From: Microbacterium marinilacus
Lineage (GTDB): Bacteria > Actinomycetota > Actinomycetes > Actinomycetales > Microbacteriaceae
Length of the DNA: 41,761 nt
NCBI RefSeq assembly: GCF_019753765.1
Contig: NZ_JAIJZW010000007.1
Location: forward strand, 108,231 to 149,991
Direction: 5' to 3'
This document shows, in pieces, positions 10,089 through 16,776 of this stretch (its first letter is position 1; each line of letters starts with the position of its first letter). The translations under genes and the position numbers were made by a program. The notes beneath the pieces were generated by a model. It saw only the letters and a list, made by a program, of their open reading frames with translations. It made no database searches and was not told the origin of the DNA.

Positions 10089-10837
10089 GCGATCAGGCCG
10101 CGACCGCGCAGGAGACCCCCGTGGTGCTCGTCGACGACGTGCACGCCGGCTACCTCCCCGGGGTGAACATCCTCAACGGCGCCACCCTCACCGCGCAGCA
10201 GGGCGAGCTGATCGGCATCATCGGCCCGAACGGGGCCGGCAAGTCGACGCTGCTCAAGGCCATCTTCGGGCAGGTGAAGATCCGCAGCGGCGTCATCACC
10301 CTCGCCGGCGAGGACATCACCGGGCTCGGGGCCGACCGGCTCGTCTCGAAGGGCGTGGGGTTCATCCCGCAGACGAACAACGTCTTCCCCTCGCTGACGA
10401 TCGAGGAGAACCTGCAGATGGGCGCCTACCAGAAGCCGAGGCTCTTCGCCGAGCGGGTCGACTTCGTGACGAGCCTGTTCCCGGATCTCGCCAAGGGCGC
10501 CGGGATCAAGAAGCGCGCCGGCGGGCTCTCCGGCGGTGAGCGCCAGATGGTCGCCATGGGGCGCGCTCTCATGATGGATCCCAAGGTGCTGCTGCTCGAC
10601 GAGCCCTCGGCGGGCCTCTCCCCCGTGCGTCAGGACGAGGCGTTCCTGCGGGTCTCGGAGATCAACAAGGCCGGCGTGACCTGCATCATGGTCGAGCAGA
10701 ACGCCCGGCGCTGCCTGCAGATCTGCGATCGCGGCTACGTGCTCGACCAGGGCCGGGACGCCTACACCGGCACCGGCCGCGAGCTGCTGAACGACCCGAA
10801 GGTCACCGAGCTCTACCTCGGCACGCTGGGCGCCTGA
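10085..10837 (+). CDS. livF: LivF-type ABC ATPase
   Basis: The second ATPase of the importer, 250 aa, somewhat longer than typical LivF (about 235). Walker A GPNGAGKST is at 47-55, Q-loop IPQTNNVFPSLTI near 96, signature LSGGERQ, and Walker B VLLLDEPSAGLSP. GTG start at 10085 with AAGGAGG at 10071-10077 (7-nt spacing); overlap with the livG stop is 4 bp. It ends the operon, followed 8 bp later by a strong hairpin. The matching solute receptor is not here but probably at 16777-18099 on the other strand. Confidence 0.95.
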   Translation: MSDQAATAQETPVVLVDDVHAGYLPGVNILNGATLTAQQGELIGIIGPNGAGKSTLLKAIFGQVKIRSGVITLAGEDITGLGADRLVSKGVGFIPQTNNVFPSLTIEENLQMGAYQKPRLFAERVDFVTSLFPDLAKGAGIKKRAGGLSGGERQMVAMGRALMMDPKVLLLDEPSAGLSPVRQDEAFLRVSEINKAGVTCIMVEQNARRCLQICDRGYVLDQGRDAYTGTGRELLNDPKVTELYLGTLGA

Positions 10838-10844
10838 CACCCGG

Positions 10845-10880
10845 GCGAGGGGCCCGGGTCCGCGGATCCGGGCCCCTCGC
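10845..10880. terminator. Bidirectional hairpin between livF and the accessory islet
   Basis: Perfect 13-bp arms (10845-10857 and 10868-10880, GCGAGGGGCCCGG) enclose a 10-nt loop that is itself palindromic (TCCGCGGA). It lies between the convergent livF and 10888 genes and marks the left edge of the islet. Confidence 0.75.
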
Positions 10881-10887
10881 GTACGCG

Positions 10888-12339
10888 TCAGCGCCGCGCG
10901 CGGTCGTCGGGCACGTACAGCCGCACGTCGTCGATCGTGGCGCTGCCCTCGTAGTAGTTCAGGTGCGGGTCTCCGACGATGAACGAGTCGGGGTACGCGG
11001 ATCCCTCCGGCCAGACGCTCTCGAGCGTGTAGGCGCCGGCGGCGCCCGTCAGGGTGAGGTCCTGGTCGAACGCGCCGTCGTACTCCGCCGCCGTCTGGTT
11101 GTAGTGCCAGATCGGGATGCCGTCCTCGACGAACTCCCGCGTGAAGCGGAAGGTCGCCTGGCCGATGTGCTCGAACGGACCGCTGTACTCGATCGTGTAG
11201 GCGCCGTCGCGGCGCTCGACCGCGAACGTGTAGCTCTGCTCCGGCATCAGCTCGGGCTGCAGCTCGGCGGAGGTGAGGATGCGCGAGTACTGGTCCTCGT
11301 CGCCGAACCGGTCGATGCTGTCGGCCGATCCGCACGCCGTCTCGAACTGGTAGTGGTTGCCGATGTTGTTCTGGCCGGACATGAAGCTGTCGCCGCGGAT
11401 GAAGATGGCATTCAGCCCGACGTAGTTCGAGTCCGCGGAGCTGAACAGCTCTCCGGTGGCCGGGTCGCAGGTCGCGTAGTCGCCGTACTGGCCGACGACA
11501 TCCGCGTAGTAGCCGTCCATGATGACCTTGCGGCGGTGGTGGATGCCCGGGTTGCCGTGCGGCGCCGGGTTGGCGTGGTCGAGGATGGCCAGGTAGTAGA
11601 AGCCGTTCTCGGCGCGCACGTCGCCGTACTCGCACCGCGACGTGTCGGCGAGCGCGCCGCGGAAGGTCCAGGGATAGCCCGTCATGCACTCGCGGTCGGC
11701 GTCGTAGCCGTTGTAGCGGTCGCCGTCCAGGAAGCTGCCGGTGCTCTTGCCGCCGAAGTCGAGCGAGCGCAGCGTCACCTCCACCCGGTACTCGGCGGGG
11801 AGCGCGTCGGTCGGCCGGAGGATCGCGCCGGAGTTCCACTGCGGCTCGTCGATCAGCAGCGCCCTCTCGCGGCTGCCGTCCATCCGGACGGTCGACAGCG
11901 TCGGCTCCGAATCCGGCTCTCCGTCCAGATCGGCGTCGACGGACGCGAGCTCCGCCGTGAGCCAGCCGTCCTCGCCCAGACGCACCTGCTGGCGATAGAC
12001 GTCGAACGTCTCGAGCGCGTCGCTGAAGGCCGGGTCGCTGATGGCCCGCCACGCCTCGCCGTCGTCGTCGAGCGCGTCGATCGTCCATCGGTCGTCGACG
12101 CCGTTCTCGTCGAGGATCCATTCGGCGCCGGCCGTGGTGAACGGGCGGGAGAAGTCCTCGTCGGCCACGAGCCGCCAGCCCGGACGATCGCCGCCGTGGT
12201 GACCGCGGCCGGTCTCGACGACGTGCGCCTCGGCGGGTGCCACCGCGAGCAGTCCGCCTCCGGCGACGACGGCGACGGCGGGGGCGGCGAGCCACCGGCG
12301 GAGCGTGCGGGAGGTACGGGAGGTGCGGGAGCCGCTCAC
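10888..12339 (-). CDS. Secreted protein of unknown function, possible glycan-active
   Basis: A 483-aa exported protein. Residues 1-39 form a signal peptide with serine/arginine repeats, LRRWLAAPAVAVVAGGGLL and an AEA cleavage site before HVV. The mature part is rich in Trp, Tyr, Asp and aromatic-glycine strands. Blocks include GWRLVADEDFSRPF, EYRVEVTLRSLDFGGKST, NGFYYLAILDHANPAPHGN and GSATIDDVRLYVP. The beta-rich look and the final ATIDDVRLYVP strand are like concanavalin-A-type carbohydrate-active or laminin-G-like sandwiches, but I cannot name a family. Four Cys in the mature chain may form disulfides. It starts with GTG overlapping by 4 bp the end of the lyase-like gene, so the two are translationally coupled and probably share a substrate. 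A glycan-binding or lyase role is inference from this context. Confidence 0.82.
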   Translation of the reverse strand: MSGSRTSRTSRTLRRWLAAPAVAVVAGGGLLAVAPAEAHVVETGRGHHGGDRPGWRLVADEDFSRPFTTAGAEWILDENGVDDRWTIDALDDDGEAWRAISDPAFSDALETFDVYRQQVRLGEDGWLTAELASVDADLDGEPDSEPTLSTVRMDGSRERALLIDEPQWNSGAILRPTDALPAEYRVEVTLRSLDFGGKSTGSFLDGDRYNGYDADRECMTGYPWTFRGALADTSRCEYGDVRAENGFYYLAILDHANPAPHGNPGIHHRRKVIMDGYYADVVGQYGDYATCDPATGELFSSADSNYVGLNAIFIRGDSFMSGQNNIGNHYQFETACGSADSIDRFGDEDQYSRILTSAELQPELMPEQSYTFAVERRDGAYTIEYSGPFEHIGQATFRFTREFVEDGIPIWHYNQTAAEYDGAFDQDLTLTGAAGAYTLESVWPEGSAYPDSFIVGDPHLNYYEGSATIDDVRLYVPDDRARR

Positions 12340-13100
12340 AGCACGTCCTCCTTCGTCGTCCCGATCACGAGGTCGCTCACGCGGTTGGCGATCTCGAACG
12401 CCGTGTTGTCGCGGTCGTACGCGCCCCACTTGGGCTCGTTCGCCGAGTCCCAGGTGCGGCCCGCGTAACGCGTGGACCCGTCGGCGAACGTCTGCCGCTC
12501 GCCGTCGTAGTACAGCTCCACCCATCCGTCCGCCTCGGTGGCGGACGTGTGGATCCCGATCGCGACGCGGTGCTCGTCGAGCTCGCTCACCGGGGCGGAC
12601 CAGATGGTGGTCCACACCTCGCCGGGCGCGACGTACGTGAGGCGCAGCTCGCCGCTCTGCACACGCAGGAGCAGGGGGTAGTTCTGGTCGGCGTTGGGGT
12701 ACGACTTCCACTGCCACGCGACCCAGTCGCCCTGCGTGGCGTCGGGCACCAGCTCGAGGCTCTGCGTCCAGCCGAGCCAGTAGGTCTCGTCCTCGGCGAA
12801 CGCCAGGCGCTCTCCATCGGCGCGCACGCCGCGCGCCTCGCAGCGGTAGGTGCCGACCGACTTCTGGAACCGGAAGGCGCCGTCGACGACGGACAGGACG
12901 CCGGGGTCGTCGCACTCGATGGTGCCGAAGACGCCGGCGCCGTCGGCGGAGCCCCCCTGCCAGATCACGTCCGCGCGGGCGGGGGCGGCGGCGAGCACCA
13001 GGGCGAGCGCGGCGGCACCGGCGGTCACGGCGAGCGGGGCGCGACGGCGCGGACGAAGGGTGCGGGACGCGACGGGCGCGGGTGTGCAGGGAAGGGTCAT
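12336..13100 (-). CDS. Secreted heparin-lyase-I-like polysaccharide lyase
   Basis: A 254-aa exported protein. The signal peptide spans about residues 1-37 (Arg-rich, AVTAGAAALALVLAAAPARA, cut before DV). The mature part resembles the Polysacc_lyase / heparin lyase I-like jelly-roll family (PF14099; includes glucuronan lyases). Visible are YWLGWTQSLEL, WVAWQWKSYPN...NYPLLLRV, a GWVELYYDGERQTFADGST core and RTWDSANEPKWGAYDRDN near the end. Such enzymes cleave acidic polysaccharides by beta-elimination. I cannot assign the substrate or catalytic residues. The ATG at 13098-13100 is preferred because GGAGG precedes it by 5 nt; an ATG four codons upstream has no SD and lies beside an operator. First gene of a two-gene operon behind two dre-like sites. 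Confidence 0.78.
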   Translation of the reverse strand: MTLPCTPAPVASRTLRPRRRAPLAVTAGAAALALVLAAAPARADVIWQGGSADGAGVFGTIECDDPGVLSVVDGAFRFQKSVGTYRCEARGVRADGERLAFAEDETYWLGWTQSLELVPDATQGDWVAWQWKSYPNADQNYPLLLRVQSGELRLTYVAPGEVWTTIWSAPVSELDEHRVAIGIHTSATEADGWVELYYDGERQTFADGSTRYAGRTWDSANEPKWGAYDRDNTAFEIANRVSDLVIGTTKEDVL

Positions 13101-13111
13101 GGGGGCCTCCA

Positions 13112-13143
13112 TTGGTATATACCAGCAAATTGGTATGTACCAG
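13112..13143 (-). promoter_or_regulatory. Two GntR (dre-like) operators before the lyase operon
   Basis: TGGTATATACCA at 13113-13124 is a perfect 12-bp palindrome, and TGGTATGTACCA at 13131-13142 has perfect TGGTA/TACCA arms. Their centres are 18 bp apart. They match the DasR core TGGTCTAGACCA at 10 and 9 of 12 positions. They overlap the expected transcription start, which fits repression by a HutC-type GntR, probably the adjacent regulator. Confidence 0.75.
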
Positions 13144-13170
13144 TAGAGGGACAGAGGCGCTCCCCGTCAA
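13142..13170 (-). promoter_or_regulatory. Promoter of the lyase operon
   Basis: On the minus strand, -35 TTGACG (13165-13170) is followed by a 17-bp spacer and -10 TCTACT (13142-13147). The predicted start, near 13135, lies inside the proximal operator. The -35 is strong and the -10 imperfect. Confidence 0.5.
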
Positions 13171-13192
13171 GACCCTGCGCGGGATGCGGCGG

Positions 13193-13948
13193 TCAGTCCC
13201 GAACCCGGAGCGCGCTGAACGCGCCCGTCGCGGTCGCCGAGGCGGACGACGCGGGTGCGATGCGCGCAGACAGCTCGAACCGCGATGCGGGATACGTCGA
13301 CGTCGTCCACTCGATGACCTCGCCGTCCGAGATCGTGGTCCGCACGAGCTCCAGCACGGGCGAGCCCGGATCGACCCGCAGCACCTCCGCGTCCGCCTCC
13401 GTCACGATCCCCGCGCGGATCGTCTGCGAGCCGGCGTCGAACCGCACGCCGTAGTCGTCGACGAGCACCTGGTACAGCGACGTCGACGTGAAGTCGCGCT
13501 CGAGCAGGCCCGGCGTGCGGCGGGCGCGGAGGTGGGTGCGCTCGATCGCCATCGGCGCGCCGTCCGCCAGCCTCAGACGCGAGAGCAGGATGAGCTCCTC
13601 CCCGGCCGTGACGCCGAAGGCGGCCGCGACATCGCCCTCGGCCTCGATGCGCGTCGCCTCCAGCACCTGGCTCGACGGCGCGTAGCCGCGCGAGCGCATG
13701 TCCTCCGAGAAGCTGGTCAGCTGCAGCGGCACGTTCACGACCGGACGCGCCACGAACGTGCCCCGCCCGACCTCGCGCACCAGCAGTCCCTCGCGCACGA
13801 GCTCGTCGAGAGCCCGCCGGGCCGTCATGCGCGAGATGCCGACCTCCTCGGCGAGCTGCCGCTCGCTCCCGGTGGGCGTCCCCACGGGCAGTGTCAGGAT
13901 CTTCTCGCGCAGTTCGTCGGCGAGCTTCTGATACTTCGGGATCTCCAC
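13193..13948 (-). CDS. GntR/HutC-family transcriptional regulator
   Basis: A 251-aa DNA-binding repressor. The N-terminal GntR winged helix spans about 1-66 (IPKYQKLADELREKIL, SERQLAEEVGISRMTARRAL, REVGRGTFVARP). The effector-binding UTRA domain spans about 85-245 (LQLTSFSEDMRSRG, LILLSRLRLADGAPMAIERTHL, SSTYP-type end VIEWTTSTYPASRFEL). The UTRA fold in DasR/NagR relatives binds phosphorylated (amino) sugars. It starts at GTG 13946-13948, with GAGGA about 7 nt upstream; a longer reading to 14032 is low-complexity. It lies between the two gene arms whose control regions share four copies of a DasR-like operator, so it most likely controls both arms and itself. The effector is probably a product of the PTS. 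Confidence 0.93.
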   Translation of the reverse strand: MEIPKYQKLADELREKILTLPVGTPTGSERQLAEEVGISRMTARRALDELVREGLLVREVGRGTFVARPVVNVPLQLTSFSEDMRSRGYAPSSQVLEATRIEAEGDVAAAFGVTAGEELILLSRLRLADGAPMAIERTHLRARRTPGLLERDFTSTSLYQVLVDDYGVRFDAGSQTIRAGIVTEADAEVLRVDPGSPVLELVRTTISDGEVIEWTTSTYPASRFELSARIAPASSASATATGAFSALRVRD

Positions 13949-14043
13949 GCACCGATCCTCGCACCCCGTCGCCGCCGGGGCCCGACGGCGGGCCGCCGCG
14001 GGACGGCACGGCGACGGCGGACGGATCTTCACACGGGCGAAAC

Positions 14044-14082
14044 AAATGGGCTATACCATTCTTGGAAATGGGCTATACCATT
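14044..14082. promoter_or_regulatory. Tandem dre-like operators in the gntR/PTS divergent region
   Basis: A 17-bp exact direct repeat AAATGGGCTATACCATT occurs at 14044-14060 and 14066-14082, two helical turns (22 bp) apart. The core TGGGCTATACCA matches the DasR site TGGTCTAGACCA at 10 of 12 positions and shares ATACCA with the sites before the lyase operon. The first copy contains a possible -10 (TATACC at 14052-14057) 18 bp after TTCACA (14028-14033) for the PTS gene. Confidence 0.72.
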
Positions 14083-14113
14083 GGCTCACCCGATCCCATT
14101 CGAGGAGGACGAG

Positions 14114-15967
14114 ATGGATGCCGTCGTCGACGTGCTCGAGCTGATCACGAACAACCTGTTCAACCAGGTGGCAGTGCTCATCGGCCTGATCGCCATCGTG
14201 GGCCTCGCGCTGCAGCGCAAGCCGTTCGAGGAGGTGGTGGCGGGCGGCATCCGCGCGACGATCGGCGTGGTGGTCCTCAACATCGGCGTCGAGGTCTTCG
14301 TCGGCGGCCTGACGAGCTTCCAGGCGATCGTCTCCAGCGCGATGGGGCTGCAGCCCCCGACCGCGGAGTCGACGCTGACGGAGTTCAGCGCCGGCGCCGG
14401 CTCGGTCGTGCCGCTCATCATCGCCGGCGGCTTCGTCGTGCACCTCGTGCTCGTGCGGATCTTCCCCGCCGCCCGCTACGTGTACCTCACCGGCCACCTC
14501 ATGTACTGGATGAGCGTCGTCGTCGCGGCCAGCCTGGTCGAGATGTTCGGCGACGTGAACCGATGGGTGCTGGCGGGAGTCGGCTCGCTCATCGCCGGGT
14601 CGTACTGGGTGCTGCAGCCGATCGTGATCGGCCCGCTCATGCGCCGCGTGATGGGCGACGACCAGGTGGGGCTCGCCCACACCGACTCGTCGATCGCCCT
14701 CGCCGCCGGCTACGGGGCGAAGGCGCTGCGACTCGGCGACCCCGTCGCCCACGACTCCGAGCGCCTGCGGCTGCCCCGCGCGCTGTCGTTCTTCAAGGAC
14801 ATCAACGTCTCCACCGCGTTCGTGACGGGCGCGATCCTGCTGGTGGCGATCCTGTTCGCCGCACCCGAGGTCGTAGCCGAGCAGATGGCCGGCTCCGCGG
14901 TGCTGCCCTGGGTGTGGGCCCTGCTGCAGGCCCTGCGCTTCGCCGCCGGCATCGCCATCCTGCTCTTCGGCGTCCGGATGTTCCTCTCGGAGATCGTGCC
15001 GGCGTTCCAGGGCCTGTCGGAGCGGGTGCTGCCCGGCGCACGCCCGGCGCTCGATCTGCCGGTGACGTTCACGCGCGCGCCCACCTCGGTCATGATCGGC
15101 TTCCTGTCGTCGGTGGCCGTGTTCCTCGTCCTCATGGGCGTCTTCGCCGGGCTCGGCTGGTTCGTCCTGGTGCCGCCGATGATCATGCTGTTCTTCGGCG
15201 GGGGTGCCGGCGGCGTTTTCGGCAACGCGGCCGCCGGCTGGCGCGGCGCCGTCTTCGGCGGAGCGCTCAACGGGGTCGTGCTCGCCTTCGGCCAGTGGAT
15301 CGGCTGGGGCCTGTGGTCGGGGACCGCGCCCGAGCTGGCGACGCTCGCCGACGCCGACTGGTACGTCGTCGGGTGGCTGCTCCTCGGCCTCGGCGCCCTG
15401 CTCGCGCCGCTCGGCGCCTGGGGCGCGGTGGTGATCGCGGTCGCCGTGCTCGCGGTGACCGTCGCGATCCTCGCGGTGCTCAGCGCCCGCCAGCGCCGCT
15501 CGGGCGCGACGCCGGACGCGGTCGACGCCACGGCGCCGGAGACCTCGCCCGCCACCGGCCCGTTCCCCGCTGCCGCGGAGACAGCCGATCGCGCGGCCCC
15601 GGCGGCCGTCGCGGAGCCGCGGGTCGCCGTCGCGAGGCCGGAAGCCGCCGTCGCGACGTCCGACCGCTCCGCACGGCCCGCGGTGCTCCGCGTGCTCGCG
15701 GTCTGCGGCGCCGGGATGGGCACGAGCCTGGTGCTCAGCACGACGGCGAAGCGGGCGCTCGCGCAGCTCGACGTGACCGCGGAGGTCACCTACGCCGACC
15801 TGGGCTCGGCCCGTTCTCAGGCGCCCGACGTCGTCATCGCGCAGGCGACGTACCTGCAGGAGATCGCAGGCATCGCCCCCGTCGCCGTGCAGATCGACCA
15901 CTTCGTCGACGTGGACCACGTGCGGGAGCGCCTGGCGGCCGGGCTGGACGAGAGGGGATGGCTGTGA
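14114..15967 (+). CDS. ulaA: PTS EIIC-EIIB fusion, ascorbate/SgaT (UlaA) family
   Basis: A membrane transporter that phosphorylates its sugar during import, 617 aa. Residues 1 to about 440 are an UlaA/SgaT-type EIIC with many membrane helices, starting LELITNNLFNQVAVLIGLIA and LALQRKPFEEVVAGGIRATIG. A membrane-bounded stretch with PPMIMLFFGGGAGGVFGNA follows. An Ala/Pro-rich linker (about 460-520) joins it to an UlaB-like EIIB domain that carries the phosphocysteine loop VCGAGMGTS with Cys531. E. coli has these as separate proteins. ATG at 14114 is set by GAGGAGG at 14102-14108. No EIIA (UlaC) domain or gene is present nearby, so a partner must be encoded elsewhere. The real substrate is unknown; Ula-family members are not restricted to ascorbate. 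It overlaps the next gene by 4 bp. Confidence 0.93.
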   Translation: MDAVVDVLELITNNLFNQVAVLIGLIAIVGLALQRKPFEEVVAGGIRATIGVVVLNIGVEVFVGGLTSFQAIVSSAMGLQPPTAESTLTEFSAGAGSVVPLIIAGGFVVHLVLVRIFPAARYVYLTGHLMYWMSVVVAASLVEMFGDVNRWVLAGVGSLIAGSYWVLQPIVIGPLMRRVMGDDQVGLAHTDSSIALAAGYGAKALRLGDPVAHDSERLRLPRALSFFKDINVSTAFVTGAILLVAILFAAPEVVAEQMAGSAVLPWVWALLQALRFAAGIAILLFGVRMFLSEIVPAFQGLSERVLPGARPALDLPVTFTRAPTSVMIGFLSSVAVFLVLMGVFAGLGWFVLVPPMIMLFFGGGAGGVFGNAAAGWRGAVFGGALNGVVLAFGQWIGWGLWSGTAPELATLADADWYVVGWLLLGLGALLAPLGAWGAVVIAVAVLAVTVAILAVLSARQRRSGATPDAVDATAPETSPATGPFPAAAETADRAAPAAVAEPRVAVARPEAAVATSDRSARPAVLRVLAVCGAGMGTSLVLSTTAKRALAQLDVTAEVTYADLGSARSQAPDVVIAQATYLQEIAGIAPVAVQIDHFVDVDHVRERLAAGLDERGWL

Positions 15968-16662
15968 CGACGACCGACATCGCGACATACGTGCGGGACG
16001 TGCTCGAGGCGAACGACGAGGCGACCGCCGCGGCGGCGCGGGCGATCGTACGCAGCGGTCACCGCGGCGGCCTCGTGCGGCCGGCGGGGGCCGGGCACTC
16101 GCTCGCGGCCGTGCTCGAGACCTTCTTCCGCGCGGGCGGGCTGGCCTTCGTGAGCCCGCTCTGGCATCCCGATGTGCTGCCGTTCGCGGGCGCTCGGCTC
16201 GCGACCGACGCGGAGCGCCGGCCGGGCCTCGGCCGGCGCGTCGCCGAGGAGGCGGGCCTCGGCCCCGACGACACCGTCGTGATCTTCTCCAACAGCGGCG
16301 TGAACCCGTACCCCGTCGAGATCGCGGAGGTCGCGCGGGAGCGCGGCGCCGCCGTCGTCGCGTTCACCTCGCTGCGCTCGTCGGAGGCGGCCCCGCGCCG
16401 GTCGTCGGCCACCGTGGCGTCCCTCGCCGACGTGGTCGTCGACACCGCCGTGCCGCCCGGCGACGTGAGCTGGCCGCCGGAGGCGCCGGTGACGTCGCCG
16501 CTGTCCAGCATCGCCAACACGGCGCTGTGGACGACGATCCTGCGCAAGGTGCACGATCTCGATCCCGGTCTGCCCCGCTGGCGCAGCGCGAACGTCGAGG
16601 GGAACGACGAGCACAATGCCGCGCTGATGGCGCGGTTCGAGGATCGCGTGACCGCCCTCTGA
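15964..16662 (+). CDS. SIS-domain sugar-phosphate isomerase-like protein
   Basis: A 232-aa cytosolic protein that resembles the UPF0309 / sugar isomerase SIS family. Residues 35-80 contain GGLVRPAGAGHSLAAVLETFFRAGG, the phosphosugar-binding start, then GPDDTVVIFSNSGVNPYPVEIAEVARERGAAVVAFTS, the second SIS half with its Ser-rich loop. It ends NVEGNDEHNAALMARFEDR, a pattern I associate with this family. SIS proteins isomerise, deaminate or bind phosphorylated sugars. The GTG at 15964 is chosen because AGAGGGG lies 6 nt before it and it gives a GTGA overlap; an ATG six bases earlier sits on the SD itself. Co-transcribed with the PTS, so it most likely acts on the imported sugar phosphate. No N-terminal nucleophile or deaminase domain is seen. 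Confidence 0.88.
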   Translation: MTTTDIATYVRDVLEANDEATAAAARAIVRSGHRGGLVRPAGAGHSLAAVLETFFRAGGLAFVSPLWHPDVLPFAGARLATDAERRPGLGRRVAEEAGLGPDDTVVIFSNSGVNPYPVEIAEVARERGAAVVAFTSLRSSEAAPRRSSATVASLADVVVDTAVPPGDVSWPPEAPVTSPLSSIANTALWTTILRKVHDLDPGLPRWRSANVEGNDEHNAALMARFEDRVTAL

Positions 16663-16722
16663 CCTCCGCTCGCGGCTCGGCCGGCGGCATGTCCCCTGCC
16701 GCAGGCGCAGCACGGTCACAGC

Positions 16723-16763
16723 GCGAAGCGCCCCCGCCTCCGGAGGAGACGGGGGCGCTTCGC
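16723..16763. terminator. Bidirectional hairpin closing the islet and the receptor gene
   Basis: Perfect 14-bp arms (16723-16736 and 16750-16763, GCGAAGCGCCCCCG) have a 13-nt loop containing CCTCCGGAGG. It lies between the convergent SIS gene and the ABC receptor gene and marks the right edge of the islet. Confidence 0.78.
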
Positions 16764-16776
16764 CGCGTGCGAGGGG

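Noticed and set aside
13949..14032. N-terminal extension of the HutC-type regulator to an ATG at 14032
   Set aside because: The extra 28 residues are low complexity and approach the operator region; the GTG at 13948 has an SD and starts the domain correctly.
14051..15988. A 1.9-kb minus-strand open frame opposite the PTS gene
   Set aside because: Highly charged, domain-free antisense frame of a clear EIIC-EIIB gene.
10888..16662. Classical mobile element around the accessory islet
   Set aside because: No integrase, transposase, tRNA target or flanking direct repeats are visible; only the split ABC importer suggests insertion.
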